Below are positions 54,550-64,000 of a DNA stretch of 64,000 nucleotides, piece after piece. Both the position numbers and the translations under genes were made by a program. Source of the DNA: Xanthomonas arboricola (GTDB taxonomy: Bacteria > Pseudomonadota > Gammaproteobacteria > Xanthomonadales > Xanthomonadaceae); assembly GCF_002940665.1 (NCBI RefSeq), contig NZ_MIGY01000002.1:558001-622000 (forward strand), read 5' to 3'. Under the pieces are notes generated by a model that saw nothing but the letters and a program-made list of their open reading frames with translations, was not told where the DNA came from and made no database searches. Every line of letters starts with the position of its first letter. Position 1 is the first letter of the stretch.

Positions 54550-55792
54550 CGCGGCCGTTCTGCTGCAACCACTGCACCGCGCCATGCGCGGCGCGTAATC
54601 CGCTGGCGAAGCAGGCGGTCAGCAGATAGCCGCCGGTCGGCGCTTCCCAGTCGAGCATCTCGCCGGCGCAGAACACGCCAGGCTGGGAGCGCGCCATCAG
54701 CTGCGCATCCAGCGCCTCCAGCTGCACGCCACCGGCCGAGCTGATCGCCTCGGCAAGCGGTCGCGCCCGCAACAGGCGTAACGGCAAGCGTTTGAGCGTA
54801 CGCGCCAGCAGCGCGAGATCGCTGCCCGCCTGTTTGCCGAGATGTTCGTAGAGCAAGGCGGCCTTGACGCCGTCGATACCCACCTGCCGGCGCAGATGCT
54901 CGCTGAAACTGCGTCCCTTGCGCGGTTTTTCCAGTTCGGCGCTGACGCGTTCCAGCGAGCGTCCCGGAAGCAGGTCCAGGCCAAGCTCGGCGACGCCATC
55001 GGCATCGATCTGCGCGCGCAGATCCGCAGCCAGCGCATAGATCAGGCTGCCCTCGATGCCGGTGGACGTCGCAACGCACTCGCCCTGCAACTGCTGCGGT
55101 GTGCCGCTGCCATCCTGCCAGTGCGCGACCACGGGCTTGAGCGGCGCACCGGCATGCCGCTGCACAAAATGCGTGCTCCAGGCGATGTCGAAGCCGCAGT
55201 TGGCCGGCACCAGCGGCGCCACCGCAATGCCGCGTTCCTGCAGCACGCCTTGCCAGAGACCATCGGAGCCGAGCTGCGGCCAGCTGCCGCCACCGAGCGC
55301 CAGCACCACGGCATCTGCGGTGCGTTCGACATCACCGGTGGGCGAATGGAAACGCAGCGCACCGTCATCGCCCCAGCCAAGCCAGCGATGCTGCACATGA
55401 AACGCGACGCCTTGTTCCTTGAGTCGGCGCACCCAGCCGCGCAGCAGCGGCGCGGCCTTGCGATCCATCGGGAACACGCGCCCCGAGCTGCCGACATAGG
55501 TCTCCACGCCGAGATCGCGCGCCCAGGCGCGCAGCGCGTCCGCATCGAACTGCTGCAGCCACGATGCGACGGCCTCGCTGCGCTCGCGATAGCGCTGCGC
55601 AAACAACGGCATCGGATCGGAGTGGGTGAGGTTCAAGCCACCCTTGCCGGCGATCAGGAACTTGCGCCCCACCGAACCCTTGGCTTCGTACAGGTCGACC
55701 GCAAGGCCCGCCGCACATGCCGCCTCTGCCGCCATCAGCCCGGCCGGCCCACCACCGATGACGGCCAGCCGCCGCTTGCTCGCATCCGTCAT
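54533..55792 (-). CDS. HI0933-family NAD(P)/FAD-dependent flavoprotein
   Basis: A 419-residue flavoprotein of the BaiN/HI0933-like group. The dinucleotide-binding motif is VIGGGPAGLMAAEAA, the family segment GRKFLIAGKGGLNLTHSD follows, and the C-terminal FAD site is GVFCAGEMLDWEAPTGGYLL. The substrate is unknown. It follows the FKBP lipoprotein gene by 11 bases, so they share a transcript. Confidence 0.88.
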   Translation of the reverse strand: MTDASKRRLAVIGGGPAGLMAAEAACAAGLAVDLYEAKGSVGRKFLIAGKGGLNLTHSDPMPLFAQRYRERSEAVASWLQQFDADALRAWARDLGVETYVGSSGRVFPMDRKAAPLLRGWVRRLKEQGVAFHVQHRWLGWGDDGALRFHSPTGDVERTADAVVLALGGGSWPQLGSDGLWQGVLQERGIAVAPLVPANCGFDIAWSTHFVQRHAGAPLKPVVAHWQDGSGTPQQLQGECVATSTGIEGSLIYALAADLRAQIDADGVAELGLDLLPGRSLERVSAELEKPRKGRSFSEHLRRQVGIDGVKAALLYEHLGKQAGSDLALLARTLKRLPLRLLRARPLAEAISSAGGVQLEALDAQLMARSQPGVFCAGEMLDWEAPTGGYLLTACFASGLRAAHGAVQWLQQNGRATDDR

Positions 55793-55803
55793 TGCTCAGA
55801 CCT

Positions 55804-56235
55804 TCAGCGCGGCTGCACGCCGAGCAATTCCACATCGAACACCAGCGATGCGCCGGGCGGGATCACCCCGCCTGCGCCATTGTCGCCATAGCCGTACGCG
55901 GGCGGAATCATCAAGCTGCGCTTGCCGCCCACGCGCATGCCGGCCACGCCTTCGTCCCAGCCGCGGATCACCTGATGGCCGCCCAGCACGAACTGGAACG
56001 GCTCGGCGCGGTCGAGCGAGCTGTCGAACTTCTTGCCGTGCTTGTCGGCGGCTTTTTCGTCGTACAGCCAGCCGGTGTAGTGCACGGTGACCATCGCGCC
56101 CGCTGTGGCTTCGGCACCGGTGCCGACCTTGCGGTCGATTCGCTCGAACGTGGCGATGGTGCCGCCGGACGGCGGCAGGGCAGGCGCACAGCCCGCGAGC
56201 AGCAGGGCAGCACAAAGCGTCAACAGAAGGCGCAT
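55804..56235 (-). CDS. FKBP-type peptidyl-prolyl isomerase, lipoprotein
   Basis: A 143-residue lipoprotein (lipobox LLLAGC, Cys16) with one FKBP domain: [78 protein letters not shown]. The active-site residues (Tyr, Asp, Phe, Trp, Tyr) are in place. It should help fold proteins in the periplasm. ATG 56235 is set by the signal peptide; the longer frame has none. Confidence 0.93.
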   Translation of the reverse strand: MRLLLTLCAALLLAGCAPALPPSGGTIATFERIDRKVGTGAEATAGAMVTVHYTGWLYDEKAADKHGKKFDSSLDRAEPFQFVLGGHQVIRGWDEGVAGMRVGGKRSLMIPPAYGYGDNGAGGVIPPGASLVFDVELLGVQPR

Positions 56236-56296
56236 GGGGTGGTCCAGCAAAGAGAGTGCGCCATTATCGCACCTGGCTCCCGGTATCATCGCGCCC

Positions 56297-56662
56297 ATGG
56301 CCAAGCTGCTGCTCAATCTGCGCAATGTTCCCGATGACGAAGCCGACGAGGTGCGGGCGCTGATGCGCGAGCATCTGGTGCAGATCTACGAAACCCGGCC
56401 CAGCAACTGGGGCATCTCCGCCGGCGGTATCTGGCTCAGCGACGATGCCGATTACCCGCGCGCCAAGGCGCTGATGGACGCGTATCAGGCCCGGCGTGGC
56501 GCCCTCGCGCGAGCGCAACACCGGGATGCGCTCGCTGCCGGCACGGCCGAAACCTTCGGCGCGCTGCTGCGCAAGCGGCCGCTGTTCGTGATCGCCACGT
56601 TGGTCGGCATGCTGGTTGTCGCCTCGCTGGTCCTGTTGCCGTTCCTGCTGTTGCGCGGCTGA
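56297..56662 (+). CDS. Small membrane protein of the DUF6164 type
   Basis: A 121-residue protein. A soluble N-terminal domain ([40 protein letters not shown]) is followed by one C-terminal membrane segment ([20 protein letters not shown]). It resembles the DUF6164 family from memory; function unknown. Divergent from the FKBP lipoprotein gene, 61 bases apart; the next gene follows after 35 bases. Confidence 0.75.
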   Translation: MAKLLLNLRNVPDDEADEVRALMREHLVQIYETRPSNWGISAGGIWLSDDADYPRAKALMDAYQARRGALARAQHRDALAAGTAETFGALLRKRPLFVIATLVGMLVVASLVLLPFLLLRG

Positions 56663-56697
56663 TCGCACCTGCGGCCGCATCGGCTTAAAATGGCCGC

Positions 56698-57459
56698 ATG
56701 ATCACCAATACCGCTGCCTACCAATTCGTCACCATCCAGGACCCGCAGTCGCTCGCCGACAGCGTCCTGGCACACGCCGGGCAGCAAGCCTTAAAAGGAT
56801 CGGTGCTGGTGGCCGAAGAGGGGATCAACCTGTTTCTGGCCGGCGAAGCCGAGCAGATCGACGCCTTCTATGCGTGGCTGCAGGCCGATGCGCGCTTTGC
56901 GCAGATGCGCGTCAAGTACAGCCTGAGCGCGCTGCAGCCGTTCGCGCGGCTCAAGGTGAAGGTCAAGCCGGAGATCATCAGCTTTCGCCGCGACGATGCC
57001 TCGCCGCTGCAGAGCCGTGCGCCGGCGGTGACGCCTGCCACGCTGCGCGAATGGATACGGGCAGGGCACGACGATCGTGGCCGCCCGCTGGTGCTGCTGG
57101 ACACGCGCAATGCCCAGGAAGTGGCGTACGGCACGTTCCAGGGCGCGTTGACGCTGCCGATCGACAAGTTCACCGACCTGCCGGCTGCGCTGGAAGCACA
57201 TCGCGCGGCGTTGGCCGACGCCACCGTGGTGAGCTTCTGCACCGGAGGCATTCGTTGCGAGAAAGCTGCGCTATGGATGCAGGCCGACGGCATGGACAAC
57301 GTGCTGCAGCTCGAGGGCGGCATCCTCGGCTATTTCGAAGAAGTCGGCGGCGAAGGCTACGACGGCCGCTGCTTCGTGTTCGACGAACGCGTTGCACTGG
57401 ATGCGCAATTGCGGCCGTTGGTGGACGGCGCGCCCAGTACCGAAGCAGGAAAAATCTGA
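56698..57459 (+). CDS. trhO: tRNA uridine 5-hydroxylase TrhO (YceA), rhodanese family
   Basis: A 253-residue protein that forms 5-hydroxyuridine at the wobble position of some tRNAs in an oxygen-dependent way. The N-terminal part carries LKGSVLVAEEGINLFLAG and LKVKVKPEIISF. The rhodanese domain has LLDTRNAQEVAYGTF and the active loop CTGGIRCEKA (C181), then LEGGILGYFEE and FVFDERVAL. The usual C-terminal Cys-rich piece of E. coli YceA is absent, so this is the shorter form. Confidence 0.92.
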   Translation: MITNTAAYQFVTIQDPQSLADSVLAHAGQQALKGSVLVAEEGINLFLAGEAEQIDAFYAWLQADARFAQMRVKYSLSALQPFARLKVKVKPEIISFRRDDASPLQSRAPAVTPATLREWIRAGHDDRGRPLVLLDTRNAQEVAYGTFQGALTLPIDKFTDLPAALEAHRAALADATVVSFCTGGIRCEKAALWMQADGMDNVLQLEGGILGYFEEVGGEGYDGRCFVFDERVALDAQLRPLVDGAPSTEAGKI

Positions 57460-57669
57460 CCGAGCGCGCGTGAATTGCCCGATGTTCGCGTATCTGGAGC
57501 GCTCGCATCATCCGGTCATGCCGCGATAGCGCATCCAATGCCTACCACGACACGTGGCAGCAGGGTGCTTTCGCGCTCTGACTCAGACGTAATACGTTGC
57601 ATCGAGCTTGCCCTGAATTATTCACGGAGATAGGCTGCACCAGCCAGCCGCACAGCGAGGACAACAAGG

Positions 57670-58317
57670 ATGACCATCAGAGTTTTTCTGATCGACGATC
57701 ATGCACTCGTGCGTACCGGCATGAAGATGATCCTGTCCAAGGAAGTGGACATCGATGTGGTGGGAGAAGCGGAGAGCGGGGAGGCGGCCTTGCCGCAAAT
57801 TCGTCAGCTCAAGCCCGAGATCGTGCTGTGCGATCTGCACCTGCCCGGTGTCAGCGGTCTGGAGATCACCGAGCGCATCGTCAAAGGCGATTACGGCACC
57901 CGCGTCATCATCGTGTCGGTGCTGGAAGATGGCCCATTGCCCAAGCGCCTGCTCGAAGCCGGTGCATCGGGGTATGTCGGCAAGGGCGGCGATGCGCAGG
58001 AACTGCTACGTGCAGTACGCGAAGTCGCACTGGGCCGGCGCTATCTCGGCAACACCATTGCGCAGAATCTGGCCCTGTCCAACCTGGAAGGGGGCAGCTC
58101 GCCCTTCGACGCGCTATCGCCGCGCGAGCTGGAGGTCGCGCTGTTGCTGACCCAGGGCCTGCGCCAGGAAGACATCGCCAAGCGCCTGAACCTCAGTGCC
58201 AAGACCATCAACACGCACAAGGCGCGACTGTTCGAGAAGGTCGGCATCCAGGACAACATTGCATTGGCGCGTCTGGCCAATCAGTACGGCCTGACCGATC
58301 CGGCGCGTACCTTGTAA
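57670..58317 (+). CDS. gacA: GacA/UvrY-type response regulator
   Basis: A 215-residue response regulator. The receiver domain has VFLIDDH (D9/D10), the phosphorylation site D55 (VLCDLHLPG) and a Lys near 106 (SGYVGKGG). The LuxR-type helix-turn-helix runs from about 145 (LSPRELEVALLLTQGLRQED, LNLSAKTINTHKARLFEKVG). Sequence and length fit the GacA/UvrY/SirA group, which controls small RNAs that titrate RsmA/CsrA. In many gammaproteobacteria gacA lies just before uvrC; here it stands alone about 6 kb away from uvrC. Confidence 0.82.
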   Translation: MTIRVFLIDDHALVRTGMKMILSKEVDIDVVGEAESGEAALPQIRQLKPEIVLCDLHLPGVSGLEITERIVKGDYGTRVIIVSVLEDGPLPKRLLEAGASGYVGKGGDAQELLRAVREVALGRRYLGNTIAQNLALSNLEGGSSPFDALSPRELEVALLLTQGLRQEDIAKRLNLSAKTINTHKARLFEKVGIQDNIALARLANQYGLTDPARTL

Positions 58318-58398
58318 GCCACGCCCTCGGGTTCGATCTTGCAGATGCAGCAGTCAGAACCTGGTCATCCAGTAGCGGCATGACACTGCCGCACACAA

Positions 58399-58428
58399 AA
58401 ACAAGGCGGCCCGAAGGCCGCCTTGTTT
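58399..58428. terminator. Bidirectional terminator between gacA and rne
   Basis: AAACAAGGCGGCC (58399-58411), loop CGAA, GGCCGCCTTGTTT (58416-58428). A perfect 13-bp stem with A on one side and T on the other, between two convergent genes. Confidence 0.9.
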
Positions 58429-58479
58429 GACACTACCCGCCTGTATTCACTCAGGCGGGTTCAACCGGCTGGGAAACGA

Positions 58480-61400
58480 TCAGTGATCGCCACGCGGCTT
58501 GTTGATGTCGTCCTGCTGCTCCTGCGCGTCATCGCCACTGCGCGCTGCATCTGCCGGCTTCGTTGCCTCGGATACGACGACCGTCTGCTTCGGCTTGTCG
58601 GCAGTCTGCTCGTTGGCGTCTGCAGACAGCGCGGGCGCGACCGCTGCCGGCCGCTCGGGCGCCTTGTACGGCACCGGCGCTTCGGCCTGCGGCGGTGTCG
58701 CAGTCGTAGTCGCTGCTGTTGCGTCGGCCGGAGCGAATGCGTCAAGCAGCGTGGTCTGCACAGGGGCGTAGGGCTTGCGTGCCGGCGCAGCGTCGGCAGA
58801 CGGCGAGGTCTGCGGCACCGTGGTGGTGGACGTCGCAGCAACATCGGCTGCCGGGCTTGCCGGCGCTGACGGCTCGGCATGCGGCGGCTTGGATGTCACG
58901 ACGTCCGCCTGCGCGCTGGAAGGCGCAGCAGCGAGCGGCTTGGGCACACTGACAGCTGCCGGCGCTGCGTCGGTTTTCACCGTATCAGCTCGCGTTGCCG
59001 CCGCGGCGGCAACCGGTGCTGCCTGTTCCTGCCGAGCAATTGCAGGCGCTGCAATGTCGGCAGATGCCGACGGCACCGGCGTCGACTGCACAGCCGGCTC
59101 GGGCGAACGCACGGCCGAAGGAGCAGCACGCTCGACCGGCCGAGCTGCAGGAGCCGCGGCTGGCGTTGCGACCGGAGCCGAGGCGGCAACCGGTGTAGAG
59201 GCAGCGGATGGAGTCGCAGCGGCAACCGGCGCCTGAGCCGGCGAGGTGGCCGATTGCTGCGCAACATCCGGAGCCTGAGGCGCTTGCGAAGCCGTCGGCG
59301 CAGCGGCAGAAGCCTGCGCAGCCGCTGCCGATGCAGCTGGCGCCGTGGTGCTGGCCGATGCGGCGGTTGCAACTGGTGCCGAAGAAGCCGCCGGTGATGC
59401 ATCGCCACGTGCCTGCTCGACTGCGGTGACTGCCGGAGTCGCAGCCTGCTGCTCGAACGACGGGGTGGCATTGGAAACCGGCGCCGTGGTCGACGCCGTG
59501 TCGGCCGCCAGCGGCGCTTCCGCCCGTTCCTTCGGCACCGGGCGCGGCTTCACTGCGGCCGGGGTGCTGGATTCCGGCTTGGCGCGTGCCGATACCGCCG
59601 GCGTGCTCGCGTCGTCGTCGAAGTCGAACTCCGGTTGACCGGCGCGCGGGGCAGCCGACGTGTGGGCTTGCGCACCGGCATCGTCGCTCTCGTTGTCGCC
59701 ATCGAGATCGCTCTCGGCATCGCCGTCCAGATCGTCCGTCTCCAGACCATCGACGCCAGTCCCGCCTTCACCGTTTGCGCCAGCGCCGCGACGGCGACGA
59801 CGGCCACCGCGACGACCGCGACGACGACGGCTGCCGCCTTCGCCATTTGCCGCATCATCGCCTGCGGCCTCCGGTGCCTGGCCCTCAGCATTTGCGTCGG
59901 TGCCGCGATCGGCCTGCGACTCGGTCACGATGACCTCGACCGGGTGCGCCGGAGTGACCGCAGCTGCCGCAGCCTGCGTTGCCGGTGCTGCGGTGTCGGC
60001 AATCGTCGCGACCACGGTTGCAGTCGTTGCGGTTGCAGCGGTGGACGTCAGCGTCTGCGCCGAGGCAGTGCCTTCGTCCTGACGCGCAGGGCGCTGCTGC
60101 CGCTCGGACGGCGCGCCGTCCTGCGGCTGGGCAGCTGCACGCGGCGGGCGCGGTGGCTGGTTCTGCGGCTTCTGCTTCTGCTGCTGGGCCTGCTGCGGCT
60201 GCTTGGCTTGTTGCTGTGCCTCGTTGCGCGGCGGCTTGGGCACCTGCACCTGCTGCGCCTGACCGCCGTTTTGCGCAGCCTGCCCATTGGCCGGCTGGCG
60301 ACGCTCGTCACGACGCTCCTTGTTGGCGCCATTGCCGTTGCCGCCATTGCCGCGGTGCTGATTGCCGCCGTTGCCACCATTGCGGGCATCACGGCCGTCG
60401 CGACGCTGGCCGCCGCGATCGCTACGCTCGTTGCGGTTGCTGCGGCCGGCATCGTTCTGACGCGGACGCTGGGTCGACTCGGGCGCAGGCGCAACCGGCT
60501 CGACGCCACCGAAGATGCGCTTCAGCCAGCCGACCACGCCGGTCACCGGCGCGGGAAGCGGCAGTGGCGCGACCGGAGCCGGTGCAGGTGCTGCTGCGGC
60601 GACCGGGGCAGGGGCCTCTTCCCGCAGCGGAGCCGGCTGGCTGGGCTTGATCGAGGTCACTGCCGGCGCAGCGGGGATGTTCAACTGTGCCTTGGTCAGC
60701 GCATGCACCGGCAACTTGCGCGGGGTGCCGCGCTGGTAGCTCGGCTTGCCGCTGTCTTCGCCCAGCTCGTTCTCACGCAGACGCGTGACTTCGTAGTGCG
60801 GGGTGTGCAGCTGTTCGTCGGCGACGATGATGATCGGCGACTCGTGGCGCTGTTCGATCTCACGCAGCGCGCTGCGCTTTTCGTTGAGCAGATAGTTGGC
60901 GATCTCCACCGGGGCCTGGACCAGCACCTGTCCGGTGTTTTCCTTCATGGCGTGCTCTTCGGCCACGCGGATGATCGACAGCGACAGCGACTCGACGCTG
61001 CGCATGCGGCCATGGCCATCGCAACGCGGGCACACGATCTGGCTGGATTCGCCCAGGCTCGGACGCAGACGCTGGCGGCTCATTTCCATCAGGCCGAAGC
61101 GCGAGATGCGGCCCAGCTGCACGCGTGCGCGGTCGTACTTGAGCGCGTTCTGCAGTTTGTTTTCGACTTCGCGCTGGTGCTTGGTCGAGGCCATGTCGAT
61201 GAAGTCGATCACCACCAGGCCGCCCAGGTCGCGCAGGCGCAGCTGGCGGGCCACTTCCTCGGCCGCTTCCAGATTGGTCTGGAAGGCGGTTTCTTCGATG
61301 TCGCTGCCCTTGGTGGCGCGCGAGGAGTTCACGTCCACGGCGGTCAGCGCTTCGGTCTGGTCGACCACGATCGAGCCGCCCGACGGCAGACGCACGTTGC

Positions 61401-62235
61401 GCTCGTAGGCGCCTTCGATCTGCGATTCGATCTGGAAGCGGTTAAACAACGGGATGTCGTCGGTGTAGTGCTTGAGCTTGCGCAGGCTCTGCGGCATCAC
61501 CTGCTGCATGAACTCCTGGGCGTCGGCATACAGCTCCGGCGTGTCGACCAGGATTTCGCCGATGTCGGCGCGCAGGTAGTCGCGCAGGGCGCGGATGATC
61601 AGGCGCGATTCCTGGTAGATCAGGAACGCGGCCGGCTTGCTCAGCGCCGCCTCGGCGATCGCCTTCCAGGTCTGCAGCAGATAGTCCAGATCCCACTGCA
61701 GTTCTTCGGCGTCACGGCCGACACCGGCGGTGCGGATGATCACGCCCATGTCGTCGGGGATGTCGAGCTTGTCCAGCGCTTCCTTCAGCGCGGCACGGTC
61801 CTCGCCTTCGATCCGGCGCGAGACGCCACCGGCGCTGGGCGAATTGGGCATCAGCACCATGTAGCGGCCGGCCAGCGAGATGAACGTGGTCAGGGCGGCG
61901 CCCTTGTTGCCACGTTCTTCCTTGTCGACCTGCACCACGATTTCCTGACCCTCGCGCAGTAGCTCGCGGATGGTCGACTTGTTGTGGTCGACGCCAGCCT
62001 GGAAATAATCGCGGGAGATTTCCTTCAGCGGCAGGAAGCCATGGCGCTCGGCGCCATAGTCCACGAACGCCGCCTCCAGGGAGGGCTCGAGCCGGGTGAT
62101 ACGGCCCTTGTAGATGTTGGACTTCTTTTGTTCCTTGGACGGCTGTTCGATGTCGATGTCGTACAGGGTCTGGCCGTCCACAATCGCCACGCGCAGCTCT
62201 TCGGCCTGCGTTGCGTTGATCAGCATTCGCTTCAT
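58480..62235 (-). CDS. rne: Ribonuclease E
   Basis: Essential endonuclease of RNA decay and rRNA processing; core of the degradosome. 1251 residues. The catalytic half (1-520) has the S1 domain ([20 protein letters not shown]), the metal-binding Asp residues D301 ([13 protein letters not shown]) and D344 ([10 protein letters not shown]), and the Zn-link CPRCDGHGR (C402, C405). The C-terminal 700 residues are low-complexity: Pro/Ala/Gln-rich with an Arg/Asn/Gly-rich stretch (about 595-690), a basic [15 protein letters not shown]-type RNA-binding block, then acidic and Ala/Pro-rich parts. ATG 62235 gives the conserved N-terminus [10 protein letters not shown]. Confidence 0.97.
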   Translation of the reverse strand: MKRMLINATQAEELRVAIVDGQTLYDIDIEQPSKEQKKSNIYKGRITRLEPSLEAAFVDYGAERHGFLPLKEISRDYFQAGVDHNKSTIRELLREGQEIVVQVDKEERGNKGAALTTFISLAGRYMVLMPNSPSAGGVSRRIEGEDRAALKEALDKLDIPDDMGVIIRTAGVGRDAEELQWDLDYLLQTWKAIAEAALSKPAAFLIYQESRLIIRALRDYLRADIGEILVDTPELYADAQEFMQQVMPQSLRKLKHYTDDIPLFNRFQIESQIEGAYERNVRLPSGGSIVVDQTEALTAVDVNSSRATKGSDIEETAFQTNLEAAEEVARQLRLRDLGGLVVIDFIDMASTKHQREVENKLQNALKYDRARVQLGRISRFGLMEMSRQRLRPSLGESSQIVCPRCDGHGRMRSVESLSLSIIRVAEEHAMKENTGQVLVQAPVEIANYLLNEKRSALREIEQRHESPIIIVADEQLHTPHYEVTRLRENELGEDSGKPSYQRGTPRKLPVHALTKAQLNIPAAPAVTSIKPSQPAPLREEAPAPVAAAAPAPAPVAPLPLPAPVTGVVGWLKRIFGGVEPVAPAPESTQRPRQNDAGRSNRNERSDRGGQRRDGRDARNGGNGGNQHRGNGGNGNGANKERRDERRQPANGQAAQNGGQAQQVQVPKPPRNEAQQQAKQPQQAQQQKQKPQNQPPRPPRAAAQPQDGAPSERQQRPARQDEGTASAQTLTSTAATATTATVVATIADTAAPATQAAAAAVTPAHPVEVIVTESQADRGTDANAEGQAPEAAGDDAANGEGGSRRRRGRRGGRRRRRGAGANGEGGTGVDGLETDDLDGDAESDLDGDNESDDAGAQAHTSAAPRAGQPEFDFDDDASTPAVSARAKPESSTPAAVKPRPVPKERAEAPLAADTASTTAPVSNATPSFEQQAATPAVTAVEQARGDASPAASSAPVATAASASTTAPAASAAAAQASAAAPTASQAPQAPDVAQQSATSPAQAPVAAATPSAASTPVAASAPVATPAAAPAARPVERAAPSAVRSPEPAVQSTPVPSASADIAAPAIARQEQAAPVAAAAATRADTVKTDAAPAAVSVPKPLAAAPSSAQADVVTSKPPHAEPSAPASPAADVAATSTTTVPQTSPSADAAPARKPYAPVQTTLLDAFAPADATAATTTATPPQAEAPVPYKAPERPAAVAPALSADANEQTADKPKQTVVVSEATKPADAARSGDDAQEQQDDINKPRGDH

Positions 62236-62636
62236 TGTTGCGTTCCTCTCGCGCTCTACCGCGCGGAACGCCGTGACGTTTCGCCTCTGGAACAGCTTGT
62301 CGGCCCTTCGCGCAACGCGCGGACAGGCCTGACCAGGGTTTCCAGCGCTACAACACCACGGCAGGCCGCGGGAGCGCTTGTCTTAAGTTTTATAGGTGTT
62401 TCAGGGCCGGCAGCCGCGTCCGGACGGACCGGGGCAGCGCACGGGACATGTTCAGCGCGACGGTTGGAAACCGCCGGCGATGGCCGGGTAGGCCGGTGAG
62501 CCGCTAACATGGCCGCCCCGGGGGCGGTGGTCGCGCACTGTGCCGGAATCATCGGAAGGCAGGCTTCTGGCCAATCAACTTCCAACGAAATCAAACCCTT
62601 ATCTCGCTCGCCGAGTGTAACAGAATAAAGAGCCGG
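62236..62636. other. Divergent region between rne and rluC with the long rne leader
   Basis: About 400 bases without a gene. On the minus strand it should hold the rne promoter and a 5' leader through which RNase E controls its own mRNA in E. coli. A minus-strand TATAAA (62393-62388) could be a -10, but no matching -35 is clear. The rluC promoter must also lie here. Confidence 0.45.
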
Positions 62637-63623
62637 ATGACCGACCACCAGCCCCCCAAGCCGCCCACCGACCGTGTGGGTGTGCGCATTCTCAAAGTTC
62701 CGGAAGACCGTGCTGGGCAGCGGCTGGACAATTTCCTGCTCGGTCAGCTCAAGGGCGCGCCGCGCAGCCTGATCTACAAGCTGGTGCGCAGCGGCCAGGT
62801 GCGGGTGAATGGCGGGCGGGCCAAGGCCGAGCGCAAGCTCGAGGGCGGCGAGGAAGTGCGGATTCCGCCGGTGCGCGTTGCCGAAGAGGGCGACAAGGCG
62901 GCGCCACCGTCGTCGTTCCTGGCGCGGCTGGAAGCGGCAATCGTGTTCGAAGACGCGCGCCTGCTGGCGCTCAACAAACCGTCCGGAGTCGCCAGCCATG
63001 GCGGCAGCGGGATCAGCTTCGGCGCCATCGAAACCCTGCGCGCCCTGCGACCGAACCAGACCCTGGAACTGGTGCACCGGCTCGACCGCGATACCTCCGG
63101 CCTGCTGATCGTGGCGAAGAAACGTTCGGCGCTGACCGAACTGCAGGCCTTGATACGGGAGGACGACCGTGTCGACGGTCGCGGCATCACCAAGCGCTAT
63201 CTGACCCTGCTGGTCGGCCGCATGCCGGACGGCGTAATGACGGTCGATGCGCCGCTGCATATCGGGCTGCGCCAGGGCGGCGAGCGGCATGTGCAGGTCA
63301 ATGCGATCGGCAAGCCCTCGCTGAGCCACTTCAAGCTGCTGGAGCGACGCGGCGGGCACTCCTATTGCGAAGTCCGCATCGAAACCGGCCGCACCCACCA
63401 GATCCGCGTGCACGCCCAGCACCTGGGGCACCCGGTGGCTGGCGACGACAAGTATGGCGAAGCGGAGGTCAACAAGCGCCTGCGCGACCAGCTCGGCCTG
63501 AAGCGCCTGTTCCTCCACGCCGCTTCGCTGGAATTCACGCTGGATGCCGGCAAGACGCCCTATGTGCTGAGCGCACTGCTGGCGCCGGAGCTGGCCGAGG
63601 CATTGGACCGGCTGGGGCGCTAA
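62637..63623 (+). CDS. rluC: 23S rRNA pseudouridine synthase RluC
   Basis: Makes pseudouridines in 23S rRNA (955, 2504 and 2580 in E. coli). 328 residues. N-terminal S4 domain (GQRLDNFLLGQLKGAPRSLI), catalytic motif HRLDRDTSGLLIVAKK with the Asp, GRTHQIRVHAQHLGHPVAGD, and LKRLFLHAASLEF. Divergent from rne, as in E. coli and many other gammaproteobacteria, which supports RluC over RluD. Confidence 0.94.
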   Translation: MTDHQPPKPPTDRVGVRILKVPEDRAGQRLDNFLLGQLKGAPRSLIYKLVRSGQVRVNGGRAKAERKLEGGEEVRIPPVRVAEEGDKAAPPSSFLARLEAAIVFEDARLLALNKPSGVASHGGSGISFGAIETLRALRPNQTLELVHRLDRDTSGLLIVAKKRSALTELQALIREDDRVDGRGITKRYLTLLVGRMPDGVMTVDAPLHIGLRQGGERHVQVNAIGKPSLSHFKLLERRGGHSYCEVRIETGRTHQIRVHAQHLGHPVAGDDKYGEAEVNKRLRDQLGLKRLFLHAASLEFTLDAGKTPYVLSALLAPELAEALDRLGR

Positions 63624-63737
63624 GGCCGCCGTTGCGCTGCGGCGACGCTTCCATTCCGATTGAAGCCGCCAGGACGTTGCCGGCGTACCCGGGCGGTGCT
63701 GGCGTCGTCGTGTCGGCGGCCGCGGCTCGGCCGGGCG

Positions 63738-64000
63738 CTACGGCGTGGCGAAGCGGAACAACACCAGGCTGATCGCCAGCGTGCCCATGCCGGCCACCAG
63801 GCCATAGACCGTCTCGTGGCCCTGCGCGTAGCGCTTGGCCGCCGGCAACAACTCGTCCAGCGCCAGGAACACCATCACCCCGGAAATCAGGCCGAAGACC
63901 GTGCCGAACACCGCTTCGGACAGCACGCTGGACAAGGCCAGGTAGCCGATGCCGGCGCCGATCGGCTCGGCCAGTCCACTGAGCAGGCTGGCGCCGAAGG
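63738..64000 (-). CDS. ZIP-family metal transporter, C-terminal end, cut by window edge
   Basis: The C-terminal 87 or so residues of a ZupT-like divalent metal importer. The visible part reads FGASLLSGLAEPIGAG, then FGLISGVMVFLALDELLPAA and a last membrane helix ending in LVLFRFATP. SGLAEPIGA is the conserved TM5 signature with its Glu, and DELLPAA is typical of the penultimate helix. The N-terminal part with the HNIPEG motif lies beyond the window, so the zupT name stays tentative. It is convergent with rluC across 114 bases that show no gene. Confidence 0.85.
   Translation of the reverse strand, partial: FGASLLSGLAEPIGAGIGYLALSSVLSEAVFGTVFGLISGVMVFLALDELLPAAKRYAQGHETVYGLVAGMGTLAISLVLFRFATP

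Noticed and set aside
59635-61962. 775-residue ORF on the plus strand
   Set aside because: It lies wholly antisense to rne and is a by-product of its GC-rich, low-complexity coding; no ribosome site or family motif.

Overview
The window looks like Xanthomonas chromosome (or a close relative in the Xanthomonadaceae). This is inferred from the GC-rich codon use, the complete Entner-Doudoroff block in the order zwf-glk-pgl-edd-eda, the sdhCDAB-sdhE cluster, the comEC-exbBD-msbA-lpxK-kdsB block, and the uvrC-pgsA-tRNA synteny. No sequence search was run. All names come from reading motifs and gene order.

Left end, 1-12.5 kb: the right end of a lambda-type (siphovirus) prophage. The tail genes follow the lambda order H-M-L-K-I-J. 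An S74-type fibre gene is inserted between M and L, and a terminator-like hairpin lies between L and K. Past the tail module come accessory genes: a small exported protein, a divergent pair of small genes around a 17-bp operator-like palindrome, an SRAP-domain protein and a small unknown. The prophage ends in a 3' fragment of a tRNA-Leu(CAA) gene, which I read as the attachment site. The host terminator follows it.

12.8-31.3 kb: two tandem tRNA-Ala(GGC)-tRNA-Glu(TTC) cassettes, two adjacent mono-haem cytochrome c genes, and a divergent efflux operon of one periplasmic adaptor and two RND permeases. After about 0.9 kb of non-coding DNA with a nested inverted repeat comes the Entner-Doudoroff operon on the minus strand. 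Together these five genes turn glucose into pyruvate and glyceraldehyde-3-phosphate. A sugar-ABC ATPase gene lies divergent to zwf behind a LacI-family-type operator.

31.3-40.1 kb: ygfZ, then the succinate dehydrogenase cluster with three assembly or accessory genes (an SDHAF4-like small protein, sdhE and a ygfX-like gene). The lipoprotein-export genes lolC/F and lolD and a PRISE-type enone reductase follow.

40.3-52.5 kb: comEC, an ExbB/ExbD motor pair, and the lipid A/LPS genes msbA, lpxK and kdsB. Next come a low-molecular-weight phosphatase, an NHLRC2-like thioredoxin/NHL protein, uvrC, pgsA and a tRNA-Gly-Cys-Gly cluster.

53-64 kb: a tRNA-Leu(TAA) gene on the opposite strand, a UDP-sugar dehydrogenase, an HI0933-type flavoprotein with an FKBP lipoprotein, trhO, a GacA-like regulator, rne, rluC, and the end of a ZIP metal transporter cut by the window edge. 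I saw no CRISPR array, insertion sequence or replication origin.
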